Shown: in pieces, positions 7,374-14,493 of the stretch
Numbering within the stretch: the first letter of the stretch is position 1
Layout of the letters: each line of letters begins with the position of its first letter
NCBI GenBank assembly: GCA_038230775.1
Contig: JBBRMQ010000082.1
Coordinates: forward strand, 1-15,632
Reading direction: 5' to 3'
Origin: JBBRMQ01 sp038230775
GTDB taxonomy: Bacteria > Acidobacteriota > Thermoanaerobaculia > Gp7-AA8
DNA: 15,632 nucleotides
Made by a program: the position numbers and the translations under genes
Notes under the pieces: generated by a model
What the model was told of the DNA's origin: nothing
Seen by the model: the letters and a program-made list of their open reading frames with translations, nothing else
Databases searched by the model: none

Positions 7374-7426
7374 GTGAGGACCGGCTTCAGCCGGTCGAAG
7401 AGTGACCGGCTGAAGCCGGTCCTCAC
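7374..7426. repeat. 23-bp perfect inverted repeat built from two ACCGGCTTCAGCCGGT palindromes
   Basis: The arms at 7374-7396 and 7404-7426 are exact reverse complements around a 7-base spacer (GAAGAGT). Each arm is itself a palindrome (GACCGGCTTCAGCCGGTC) preceded by GTGAG. It lies 33 bp past the stop of the SDR-like gene and upstream of the MocR gene, both on the minus strand. A long RNA hairpin here could end transcription or protect the mRNA end, but there is no T-run, so intrinsic termination is not proven. Another copy of the palindrome is at 2663-2681. Confidence 0.85.
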
Positions 7427-7459
7427 AAAGGGACATAGAACGAGAACGAGCGAGTGCCA

Positions 7460-8077
7460 TCAAGTCAGAATCGCGCTGCGCCGTAGCCACGCATCGCTCG
7501 ACAGCTGCGCGAGCATGAAGTGCGCGACGTCAGCGCGGCTGATCGATGGCATTCCACGCATCTGCGCATGATCGATTGCCTGATACGTCGTAGTATGCGG
7601 ACCGTTGGTCAGCCGGACCGGATGAACGAGCGTCCAGTCGAGCGTGCTCTGTCGCAGCATCGTGTCGGCCTTGTCTTTGTCGGCGTAGAGCGATCGAAGA
7701 AACGTGGCGAAGATCAATCGCTGGATGAGCCCCGACTCGGCGCGCTGCTCTCCAACGCCAAACGCGGAGACGACGATCAGCCGGCGAACGCCCGCGGACT
7801 GCATCGCCGGGATGAGGATCTCGGTCGCGCGACTGACGACATCCCCGCGCAGACGATTCCCGGTGCCGAGCGAGCTCACGACCGCATCGACGCCCGTCAC
7901 GGCCTGCTCGATCGCACGGCGATCCGTCGCATCGCCCACGATCAACTTGACACGCGGCGCTGCAGCGATCTTCGCAGCATCGCGGACGAGGACGGTCAGC
8001 TCATGGCCGGCGGCGAGCGCCTGAGTGACGAGCTCGCTGCCAACACCGCCGGTGGCGCCAAAGATGAGGATCTTCAT
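7460..8077 (-). CDS. NAD(P)H-binding atypical SDR / NmrA-like protein
   Basis: The protein is 205 residues. A Rossmann nucleotide-binding motif sits at the start (GATGGVG, residues 7-13), followed by VLVRDAAKI, VGDATDR and a VDAVVSSLGTGN strand. VRRLIVVSAFGVG and LDWTLVHPVRLTNGP are characteristic of the atypical SDR group (SDR_a5/NmrA-like). The classical YxxxK catalytic pair is not evident, so it may bind NAD(P)H as a sensor or reduce an unknown substrate. ATG 8077 places the start directly at MKILIFGATG. It is divergent from the ABM gene with only 44 bp between the starts. Confidence 0.88.
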   Translation of the reverse strand: MKILIFGATGGVGSELVTQALAAGHELTVLVRDAAKIAAAPRVKLIVGDATDRRAIEQAVTGVDAVVSSLGTGNRLRGDVVSRATEILIPAMQSAGVRRLIVVSAFGVGEQRAESGLIQRLIFATFLRSLYADKDKADTMLRQSTLDWTLVHPVRLTNGPHTTTYQAIDHAQMRGMPSISRADVAHFMLAQLSSDAWLRRSAILT

Positions 8078-8121
8078 AACGCACGAGCCTACCGCGTCTG
8101 CCGTCATATGCTATCGGCTCG

Positions 8122-8427
8122 ATGAATGCGTTTCTCGCCTTGAGCAAGTTTCGCGTGGCCAATGGAATGACGCCGGAAGTGCGCGCGGCGTTCATCGCGC
8201 GTCCGCACCTCGTCGATGGCGCGCCGGGCTTTCTGCGGATGGAAGTCATCTCGCCGATCGACGATCGCGACGAGTTCTGGCTCCTGACCTATTGGAGCAG
8301 CGAAGAGGCGTTCAAGGAATGGCACACCAGTCACATGTATCGCGACTCTCACTCGGGGATTCCGCGCGGTCTGAAGCTCGATTCCACCGCGACGCAACTC
8401 CGCTTTTTCGAGAAGATCAGCGACTGA
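8122..8427 (+). CDS. Antibiotic biosynthesis monooxygenase (ABM) domain protein, IsdG/MhuD-like
   Basis: This 101-residue ferredoxin-like ABM protein contains HLVDGAPGFLRMEVISP, EFWLLTYWSSEEAFKEWHTSH and a terminal LRFFEK strand. Compared with the heme-degrading IsdG/MhuD group it keeps the Trp (Trp58) and a His (His77), but the conserved Asn near the N-terminus appears to be Ser8. Heme oxygenase activity is therefore uncertain and a quinol or other monooxygenase role is possible. It is the first gene of a tight operon. Its TGA shares one base with the ATG of the cobalamin-binding gene (TGATG). CATATGCTAT just upstream (8105-8114) could hold a -10 box close to the ATG, giving a very short leader. 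Confidence 0.85.
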   Translation: MNAFLALSKFRVANGMTPEVRAAFIARPHLVDGAPGFLRMEVISPIDDRDEFWLLTYWSSEEAFKEWHTSHMYRDSHSGIPRGLKLDSTATQLRFFEKISD

Positions 8428-9470
8428 TGCCTGATCCCCTCAACAGCCTGGCGGCGGACCGCGACGAGCTCGCGCGAACCATCGCCGAGATGCACTTCCA
8501 GCGGCATCCGGAGCTCCGCGAGCGCTACGGCGAGCGCGGCGTCGCTTACTGCGTGAAGGACGCGGGCTATCACCTGCAGTACCTGGAGCAGGCGTTGCGT
8601 TTCGACAACGATCAACTCTTCGCCGACTACATTCGCTGGGCCAGGATCATGCTCGAGACCCGGCGGATCCCGCTCGCCGACCTCGTCTCCAATCTCGGCA
8701 CCGTCGCCGACGTTCTCGCCGGTCAGTTCCCGGCGATCGGCGATCGCGTCCGGCGCATGATCGACACCGCGCTGCAGTCGCTGAGTGTCGAGCCCGCCGC
8801 CGCGGACATCCGACGGCCGCACGCCCAACTGGCCGACGCCTATCTGCGCGCGGTGCTGAATGGAGAACGCTTCGTCGCCAGCACGCTCATCAATGATGCA
8901 ATCGCCGGCGGCGTTTCGTTGCGCGAAGTCTACCTGCACGTCTTTCAGGAAGCGCAGTACGAGATCGGCCGGCGCTGGCAGCGTAACGAGATCAGCGTCG
9001 CCGATGAACATCTGGGCACCGCGATCACGCAGATGATCATGTCGCAGCTCTATCCGCTTCTGTTCTCCGGCCCGCGAAATGGACGGACGTTCGTCTCCGC
9101 GTGCGTCGGCGGCGAGCTGCACGAGATCGGTGCGCGCATGGTCGCCGACTTCTTCGAAATGGACGGCTGGAACACCTACTACCTCGGCGCCAACACTCCG
9201 GTCGACGGCATCGTGAAGACGATCGGCGAGCGGCGAGCGAATGTCGCCGGCCTTTCTGTCACGATCTCGTACAACATCGCCGCCGTCGAGCAGGCAATCC
9301 GCGCGATCCGGAGCGAGACCGCCTGTCGCGATACGAAGGTGATCGTCGGCGGCTATCCATTCCGTATCGCGCCCGATCTCTGGAAAAAGATCGGCGCCGA
9401 CGGCTACGCGGCCGATGCCGGCGAGGCAATCGCGCTCGCCGACCGATTGATCGGACAGGCGCCCTCGTGA
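8427..9470 (+). CDS. CarH-like cobalamin-binding sensor protein without a DNA-binding domain
   Basis: The protein is 347 residues with three parts. Residues 1-110 form a helical domain of unknown function (RERYGERGVAYCVKDAGYHL, LFADYIRWARIML). Residues about 130-212 are a B12-binding-2 four-helix cap. Residues about 220-345 are a Rossmann B12-binding domain. The cap carries Trp184, then nine residues, then Glu194-His195, which is the Wx9EH motif of CarH-type adenosylcobalamin photoreceptors. The lower domain has GELHEIG with His232 as the probable cobalt ligand, SVT for the SxL element and VGG before the nucleotide tail. No MerR helix-turn-helix is present, so output is probably through protein contact. 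The gene overlaps the ABM gene by one base and the kinase gene by four (GTGA). Confidence 0.9.
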   Translation: MPDPLNSLAADRDELARTIAEMHFQRHPELRERYGERGVAYCVKDAGYHLQYLEQALRFDNDQLFADYIRWARIMLETRRIPLADLVSNLGTVADVLAGQFPAIGDRVRRMIDTALQSLSVEPAAADIRRPHAQLADAYLRAVLNGERFVASTLINDAIAGGVSLREVYLHVFQEAQYEIGRRWQRNEISVADEHLGTAITQMIMSQLYPLLFSGPRNGRTFVSACVGGELHEIGARMVADFFEMDGWNTYYLGANTPVDGIVKTIGERRANVAGLSVTISYNIAAVEQAIRAIRSETACRDTKVIVGGYPFRIAPDLWKKIGADGYAADAGEAIALADRLIGQAPS

Positions 9471-10714
9471 GCGAGCAGCAATCCCACGGTTCACGAAACC
9501 CGCGGCACTTCGACGTGCTGGCCTTCCGCTGCGACGCCGCAGGCATCGTCGAAGAGATCGTCGCCGACGACCTCGGCCTCAATTGCCCGCTTGCCGCGGG
9601 TCAGTCCATGCTCTCCATCATCGATCCTCCCTCGCACCAGAAGGCGATGCAGTTTCTCGACACCGTCGTCGCCCGGCGCGCCGCCAGCGGCTGGGAGCTG
9701 ACTGTGGTCTCCGATTCGCGGCCCTTCGCCGCGGTCTTCAGCGGAGCGATGCAGAAAGAGCGGCTGTTCATCGTGGTCGGCCGCTCGGCACGCGACATCA
9801 CCGATGTCGTGGAGACTCTCGAACAGATCAACAACGAGCAGTTGAACAATTTCCGGATGGCATTCCGCGACCAGCACGACTCGTTCGACAGGCGGGTGCG
9901 CACGGACGCGCAGGCGTACGAGCAACTCTCGCGACTCAATAACGAGCTTTCCAACACGCAGCGCGAGCTCGCCGCAAAGTCGACCGAGCTCACCCGCCTG
10001 AACGAGGAGAAGAATCGATTCCTCGGAATGGCGGCGCACGATCTCCGCAATCCACTCACCGTGATCCTCGGATACGCGAATTACCTGACGATGGATGGCG
10101 TGGAGTCCGATCCCGAGAAGAAGCGGATGTACACCGAGATCGAAGGCTCCAGCCGCTTCATGCTCGACCTGATCAACGATCTCCTCGACGTCTCGAGAAT
10201 CGAGTCAGGAAGACGCGAGGTCGAGATCTCCACCTTCGACGCCGCCGACCTCATGAATCAGCGCGCGCGGGTCTTCTTACCCTTCGCCGCGGCAAAGAAG
10301 ATCGAGCTGCGCGTGCAAACAACCGGGCCGGTCATGATGACGAGCGACGCCGGCAAGCTGCGACAGATCGTCAGTAACCTCATCGGCAACGCCATCAAGT
10401 ACTCGAACGCGGACACGACGATCGACGTCACCCTGAGAGTCGAGGGCGCGCATCTGCTCATCGACGTCAAAGACCAGGGAATCGGGATTCCCTCCGATCA
10501 GCTCGAGAAAATCTTCCAGCCATTCGTGCGGCTCGGCAAGTCGGGCACGGCGGGAGAGCGCAGCACCGGTCTGGGTCTCTCGATCGTCGCCGAGCTCGTC
10601 AGCGTCATCGGCGGCCGCATTCGCGTCGAGAGCGAGTTCGGGGTCGGATCGACGTTCCACGTCACGGTTCCCCTCGTCGTCAGCGGCGGCAGCGTTCTGA
10701 GAACGCAGGAGTAA
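9467..10714 (+). CDS. Cytosolic histidine kinase with PAS-like domain and coiled coil
   Basis: The protein is 415 residues with no membrane segment. Residues about 12-110 look PAS-like (FRCDAAGIVEEIVADD, MLSIIDPPSHQKAMQFLD, GWELTVVSD). Residues about 112-187 are a long predicted coiled coil. HisKA follows with phospho-acceptor His191 (AAHDLRNPL). The HATPase domain has the N box around Asn304/Asn308, G1 DQGIGIP (336-342), F box IFQPF and G2 STGLGLSI. GTG 9467 overlaps the upstream stop by 4 nt, implying 1:1 production with the cobalamin sensor. All catalytic motifs are present. No response regulator is encoded nearby, so its partner must be elsewhere. Confidence 0.93.
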   Translation: MSEQQSHGSRNPRHFDVLAFRCDAAGIVEEIVADDLGLNCPLAAGQSMLSIIDPPSHQKAMQFLDTVVARRAASGWELTVVSDSRPFAAVFSGAMQKERLFIVVGRSARDITDVVETLEQINNEQLNNFRMAFRDQHDSFDRRVRTDAQAYEQLSRLNNELSNTQRELAAKSTELTRLNEEKNRFLGMAAHDLRNPLTVILGYANYLTMDGVESDPEKKRMYTEIEGSSRFMLDLINDLLDVSRIESGRREVEISTFDAADLMNQRARVFLPFAAAKKIELRVQTTGPVMMTSDAGKLRQIVSNLIGNAIKYSNADTTIDVTLRVEGAHLLIDVKDQGIGIPSDQLEKIFQPFVRLGKSGTAGERSTGLGLSIVAELVSVIGGRIRVESEFGVGSTFHVTVPLVVSGGSVLRTQE

Positions 10715-10754
10715 GCCCCGTCTGGTTTCGTATATACCGGTTAGAGTGCACTCC

Positions 10755-12020
10755 ATGACGCTCACAATCGCCATCGTCGCCGCCATCGTCATCCTTGTCA
10801 GCATTTTCTTCCTCAACGTGTCGACGGCGGAGAAGAAGGTGGAGCGGAAGATCACCCCGCTTTACGCCGCGGCGGACGGCGCATTCGAGCGCGCGATGGG
10901 AAATCTCCTCGGGCCGCAGATCGTAGCCGGCAACCTGGCGCAGGAGTTGGTGAATGGAGACCGCATCTTCGCCGCGATGCTCGAGGCCATTCGCGGCGCA
11001 AAGAAAACGATCACGTTCGAGACGTACATCTACTGGTCCGGCTCGATCGGCAAGGAGTTCTCGGACGCCCTCGCCGAACGGGCAAGGGCCGGAGTGAGCG
11101 TTCACCTGCTTCTCGACTGGGTCGGAACCGGGAAACTCGACGACACAGAGCTCGATGCAATGCGCCAGGCCGGTGTGCAGATCGAGAAATACCGGCCGCT
11201 CCGTTTCTACAACCTCGGCCGCATCAACAAACGGACTCATCGCAAACTGCTCGTGGTGGATGGACGGATCGGATTCACCGGCGGCGTCGGCATCGCCGAC
11301 AAATGGCTGGGCAATGCGCAGGATCCCGATCACTGGCGCGATTCACACTTCCGCATCGAGGGACCGGTCGTGGCGCAGATGCAGGGCGCGTTCATGGACA
11401 ACTGGATCGAGTGTCGTGGCGAGGTGCTCCACGGCGACGACTACTTCCCGCCGCTGGAAACCGTCGGACCACAGCGCGCGCAGGTCTTCAAGAGCTCACC
11501 GGACGAAGGAAGCGAGAGCGCGCGGCTCATGTACCTGCTCTCGATCACGTGCGCGCGGCGCTCGGTGCGCATCGCCAACTCGTACTTCGTTCCTGATGAC
11601 CTGTCGGTCGAGACGCTGGTGGCGGCGAAGAAGCGAGGCGCGACCGTGCAGGTGATCGTGCCCGGAAAACACATCGATGCCGAGGTAACGAGGAAGGCGT
11701 CGAAGTCGCGGTGGGGCGCGCTGCTCGAGGCAGGGGTCGAGATCCACGAGTATCAGCCCACGATGTATCACTGCAAGGCGATGATCATCGATGAGATCTG
11801 GGTCTCCGTCGGCTCCACGAATTTCGATTCGCGCTCCTTTCGACTCAATGACGAAGCAAACATGAACGTGCTCGATGCGGACTTTGCCGCGCGGCAGGTG
11901 GCGATCTTCGAAGAGGATCTCCGCCACGCGAAGCGGATCACACACGAAGCGTGGAAGCGCCGCCCTCTGTCCGAGAAGCTGATGGAGCGCGCGGCCGGTC
12001 TTCTGCGATCGCAGCTCTAA
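10755..12020 (+). CDS. Cardiolipin synthase-like phospholipase D family protein
   Basis: The protein is 421 residues with an N-terminal membrane anchor (about 2-21, LTIAIVAAIVILVSIFFLNV). Two PLD (HKD) domains follow: His162-Lys164-Asp169 (HRKLLVVDGRIGFTGG) and His339-Lys341-Asp346 (HCKAMIIDEIWVSVGSTNFD). TFETYIYWSGSIG and WRDSHFRIEGPVV are typical of bacterial cardiolipin synthases, which join two phosphatidylglycerols or PG with PE at the inner membrane. GTG 10746 is an in-frame alternative to ATG 10755. It lies 40 bp after the kinase stop. It could be read through from the operon or have its own promoter (TATATA at 10731-10736 with no good -35). The stop TAA at 12018 lies at the edge of repeat C. 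Confidence 0.9.
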   Translation: MTLTIAIVAAIVILVSIFFLNVSTAEKKVERKITPLYAAADGAFERAMGNLLGPQIVAGNLAQELVNGDRIFAAMLEAIRGAKKTITFETYIYWSGSIGKEFSDALAERARAGVSVHLLLDWVGTGKLDDTELDAMRQAGVQIEKYRPLRFYNLGRINKRTHRKLLVVDGRIGFTGGVGIADKWLGNAQDPDHWRDSHFRIEGPVVAQMQGAFMDNWIECRGEVLHGDDYFPPLETVGPQRAQVFKSSPDEGSESARLMYLLSITCARRSVRIANSYFVPDDLSVETLVAAKKRGATVQVIVPGKHIDAEVTRKASKSRWGALLEAGVEIHEYQPTMYHCKAMIIDEIWVSVGSTNFDSRSFRLNDEANMNVLDADFAARQVAIFEEDLRHAKRITHEAWKRRPLSEKLMERAAGLLRSQL

Positions 12021-12182
12021 GGAAGCTCTGCGCAAGTGCGATAAACCCCTCACCCGGCCTTCGGCCACCCTCTCCCCGCGAGCGGCGCGAGGGGCCACCA
12101 CCCGACGTTGCCCTTCTCCCCGCGAGCGGGAAGAAGGTGCCCGAAGGGCGGATGAGGGGACGAAACGATCTTACAGTTGTTA
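12018..12182 (+). repeat. Dispersed palindromic repeat, copy C
   Basis: The order matches copy A. The left arm TAAGGAAGCTCTGCGCAAG begins at the PLD stop codon. Unit 1 is at 12046-12094, with hairpin GGCCTTCGGCC and an imperfect second stem. Unit 2 is at 12111-12159. A right arm reaches the stop codon of the convergent DUF4386 gene (12180-12182). The whole space between the two genes is repeat. Confidence 0.85.
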
Positions 12183-12881
12183 GGCGGAAGCCTGCGGCCA
12201 CTTGCCGAAGGCCTCAACATCGACGCCCTTCACGAGAAGCCACACCGTGAGGGACACGCCTGCAAGAAAGACCGGCAGAAGAAAAAAGTCCGACGCGTAT
12301 TCGGGCGCCAGCACCAGCGCAAAGTTCCTGATGACAAATCCGACGCCGGCAAGCGTCAACAGAACGCCGAGAGCTCTGGGCAGGAAGCCGGAGCGGAAGA
12401 TGAGGTATCCGCGAAGAATCGCCGCGATCCCGTAGAACACCATAAAGATTCCGCCGCCGTATCCGTACACTCTCAACGACAGCATCGAGAGCGTCTCGCG
12501 TTGATCGGACGTGAACGCTTTCAGGTAACTGGCATCCTTCAAGATCATCGGCGCGACAAAATAAAAGAGCTCCGCGCCGGCGAACACCGCCGTGGACACC
12601 AGTCCAAAGAACGCCGCCAGGAGAGCGAGATCCCTGCGCACCGGCGCCAGAAGCAGGTAAAAGACCCAGGTCAGACCGATGTCGCACATCGCTTCGATGA
12701 GATAGCTGGCGAAGCCCGCGCGAAACAGCGTGTCGGAAGCTCGCAGGTTCTGCGCCGTGGCCGCCGCGTTTCCGGACACGATGATCTTCCCGGGAACGAA
12801 CACTTCGCCGAACCCGCCGCCCACCATCGAGAGCAGAAACAGGACTCCCGCCACCCTGGCGTACGTCTGAACACCGCTCAT
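12180..12881 (-). CDS. DUF4386 family integral membrane protein
   Basis: This 233-residue protein has about six or seven transmembrane helices. YARVAGVLFLLSMVGGGFGE at the start, then VFVPGKIIVSG, DIGLTWVFYLLLAPV, RDLALLAAFFGLVSTAVF, YGGGIFMVFYGIAAILRGYLIFRS and FLPRALGVLLTLAGVGFVI match the DUF4386 pattern. Function is unknown. ATG 12881 has a strong GGAGGG (12889-12894) seven bases upstream. It is divergent from tetR with a palindromic operator between them, so it is the likely regulatory target. Confidence 0.9.
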   Translation of the reverse strand: MSGVQTYARVAGVLFLLSMVGGGFGEVFVPGKIIVSGNAAATAQNLRASDTLFRAGFASYLIEAMCDIGLTWVFYLLLAPVRRDLALLAAFFGLVSTAVFAGAELFYFVAPMILKDASYLKAFTSDQRETLSMLSLRVYGYGGGIFMVFYGIAAILRGYLIFRSGFLPRALGVLLTLAGVGFVIRNFALVLAPEYASDFFLLPVFLAGVSLTVWLLVKGVDVEAFGKWPQASA

Positions 12882-12930
12882 GTCAGTTCCCTCCGCCTAA
12901 CAATCCCTCGCTTGTCAGAAGACTGATACA

Positions 12931-12948
12931 CTACGCTACGTAGCGTAG
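12931..12948. promoter_or_regulatory. Palindromic operator, probable TetR-family binding site
   Basis: CTACGCTACGTAGCGTAG is an 18-bp perfect palindrome in the 72-bp gap between divergent DUF4386 and TetR genes. It ends five bases before the tetR ATG. TetR-family proteins typically bind such sites to repress themselves and the divergent gene. TTGTCA (12912-12917) could be a -35 on the tetR side, which would put the palindrome over the -10 region and transcription start. Confidence 0.75.
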
Positions 12949-12953
12949 CGAAT

Positions 12954-13550
12954 ATGGCGGACCAAAGGCAAGAACGAACTCGCGTACGGCTGCTGGCAGC
13001 CACCGAAGACATCCTTCGCACCCACAGCTACGCGCGACTGACGATGGAGCGCGTGGCGGCGGAGAGCGGCGTGGCCAAGACCACGCTCTATCGCCGCTGG
13101 CCCACGAAGGCCGCGTTGTGTATGGAGCTGTACCTGGAGATCGCCGGGCGCGAGCTGCACGTCCCCGACACCGGTGATCTCGCCACTGACCTCCAGTCCA
13201 TCACGAACGCCGTCGTTCGACTCCAGACCCGCACAGCCGCCGGCGCGGCTTTCCTCGGATTGATCGCCGAGGCGCAGCTTAACCCCGACTCGCGGGGCGC
13301 GTTCCTGGCCGAGTTCGCCGAGCGGAGGCGCGACGTCACGCGCCACGTCCTGAAGCGCGCCATTCGGCGGGGACAACTCCATCCCCGCGCCGACATCGAT
13401 CTCATCATCGACGCCCTCGGCGGTGCCGTCACGTTTCGACTGATGCAGGGTCACGCTCCGCTCACCCGGAGGTTCACCGATGCTCTCGTCGCGCTGGTGC
13501 TGCACGGCTGCAGCCCGTCGCCGAAGCCCAGCGGAAAGAGGCGGCGATGA
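12954..13550 (+). CDS. TetR/AcrR family transcriptional regulator
   Basis: The protein is 198 residues. The N-terminal helix-turn-helix is clear (about 30-52; LTMERVAAESGVAKTTLYRRWPTK) with the typical YRRW/K ending. The C-terminal ligand and dimer domain (about 60-185) is of the TetR_C type with FLGLIAEAQLNPDSRGAFL, RRGQLHPRADIDLIIDALGGAV. The tail is basic (SGKRRR). There is no Shine-Dalgarno site between the palindrome and ATG 12954, so the mRNA may be nearly leaderless. Its ligand is unknown. ATGA overlaps it with the downstream acetyltransferase gene. Confidence 0.92.
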   Translation: MADQRQERTRVRLLAATEDILRTHSYARLTMERVAAESGVAKTTLYRRWPTKAALCMELYLEIAGRELHVPDTGDLATDLQSITNAVVRLQTRTAAGAAFLGLIAEAQLNPDSRGAFLAEFAERRRDVTRHVLKRAIRRGQLHPRADIDLIIDALGGAVTFRLMQGHAPLTRRFTDALVALVLHGCSPSPKPSGKRRR

Positions 13551-14032
13551 TCCGCGACTGCACGGCGGCCGACATCGACGTCATGGAGACGATCATCAAC
13601 GAGGCCGCTCTCGCCTACCGCGGCGCCATTCCGGCGGACTGCTGGCACGAGCCGTACATGACGCGATCCGAACTGTTGTCGGAGATCGCGGCCGGCGTGC
13701 GTTTCTCAGGATGGGAAGACGCCGGCGTTCTCACAGGAGTCATGGGCCTGCAGATCGTGCGCGACGCGACGCTGATCCGGCATGCGTACGTCCGCGCCGC
13801 GCATCAGGGTCGAGGCATCGGCGGCGAGTTGCTGCGATGGCTGCGCGCGCGGAAGAGCGGTCCCGTGCTGATCGGAACCTGGGCCGCGGCGACATGGGCG
13901 ATCCGCTTCTACCAGCGTCACGGCTTCCGGCTCGTTGCAGCGGAAGAGAGGGATCGACTGCTGAGCACCTACTGGAACATCAGCGAAGGTCAGCGGAAAA
14001 ACTCAGTGGTGCTGGTGGACGCTTCGCGCTAG
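13547..14032 (+). CDS. GNAT family N-acetyltransferase
   Basis: This 161-residue protein has a complete GNAT fold. IRDCTAADIDVMETIINEA is the first strand-helix, GVLTGVMGLQIV is the central strand, IRHAYVRAAHQGRGIGGELLRWL is motif A with acetyl-CoA loop QGRGIG (87-92), and AIRFYQRHGFRLV is motif B. Unlike the acetyltransferase at 5345 it keeps the full C-terminus. The start overlaps the tetR stop as ATGA, so the two form an operon. The substrate is unknown and may be related to the TetR ligand. The stop TAG (14030-14032) marks the edge of repeat D. Confidence 0.92.
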   Translation: MIRDCTAADIDVMETIINEAALAYRGAIPADCWHEPYMTRSELLSEIAAGVRFSGWEDAGVLTGVMGLQIVRDATLIRHAYVRAAHQGRGIGGELLRWLRARKSGPVLIGTWAAATWAIRFYQRHGFRLVAAEERDRLLSTYWNISEGQRKNSVVLVDASR

Positions 14033-14195
14033 TGCTCTACACAAGTCCAGGGCACCCGTCACCCGCCCTTCGGCCACCTTTCCCCGCGCGAGAAAAAGGG
14101 CAACATGCGGTGCTAGCCCCTCGCCCCGCTTGCGGGTGGAGGGTGGCCGAAGGGCGGGTGAGGGGTATGTCGCACTTGCGCAGAGTTTCGCGCTA
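14030..14195 (-). repeat. Dispersed palindromic repeat, copy D
   Basis: It is inverted relative to A and C. The left arm GCTAGTGCTCTACACAAGTC leads to a diverged unit 2 (about 14053-14100, CCCGCCCTTCGG). A spacer containing CTAG follows, then unit 1 (14117-14165) and the right arm, which ends in CTAG. The TAG in each arm is the stop codon of a convergent gene (14030-14032 plus strand, 14193-14195 minus strand), so the element fills the gap exactly. Confidence 0.83.
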
Positions 14196-14483
14196 GGCCT
14201 CTTCCCGGGATGCGAGCTCGTACCAGGCGATCGCCTTCTTCGCGAAGTGTTCGGTGTCCTTCGGCGTCGCGCCGAAGTGATCGCGGACTTCCCGCTCGAG
14301 GAACGAAGCGATTTCGTCGCTGGTGGCTCCTCGCGAAAGGAGGTCCATCAGCGAGTCGATGAACGAATCGTATTCACTGCGCGGCGCACCGGCACCGAGC
14401 CTTCCTGCAGGATCCCAACCGTTGACGAGAGTCAGCAGCTGATCGCGTGAGGCACGGGCCCCTTTGCGTTTCGAGATGTCCAA
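14193..14483 (-). CDS. Small hypothetical protein, possibly DUF1871-like
   Basis: The product is 96 residues, predicted helical and soluble. RDQLLTLVNGWDPAGRL, EYDSFIDSLMDLLSRGATSDEIASFLEREV and FAKKAIAWYELA recall the DUF1871-like small helical proteins (a WDP motif, then an E/D-Y-D helix), but I cannot confirm this. The start is TTG 14483. GGGAGGG (14487-14493, minus strand) lies just upstream and no ATG is available before the conserved part. Its stop TAG lies in the repeat D arm. Confidence 0.68.
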   Translation of the reverse strand: MDISKRKGARASRDQLLTLVNGWDPAGRLGAGAPRSEYDSFIDSLMDLLSRGATSDEIASFLEREVRDHFGATPKDTEHFAKKAIAWYELASREEA

Positions 14484-14486
14484 GTA

Positions 14487-14493
14487 CCCTCCC
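14487..14493 (-). promoter_or_regulatory. Ribosome binding site for a TTG start
   Basis: GGGAGGG on the minus strand lies three bases before TTG 14483. It supports the non-ATG start of the small hypothetical gene. The stretch from 14494 to 14698 holds no gene I can support. Confidence 0.5.

Noticed and set aside
5857..7377. 506-codon plus-strand frame
   Set aside because: It is antisense to the MocR gene, Arg-rich and without domains, while the minus-strand protein is clearly real.
8349..9494. 381-codon minus-strand frame
   Set aside because: It is antisense to the cobalamin sensor, whose motifs are unmistakable.
1304..14195. Possible CRISPR array from repeated palindromes
   Set aside because: The copies are kilobases apart, have no regular spacers, and no cas genes are present.
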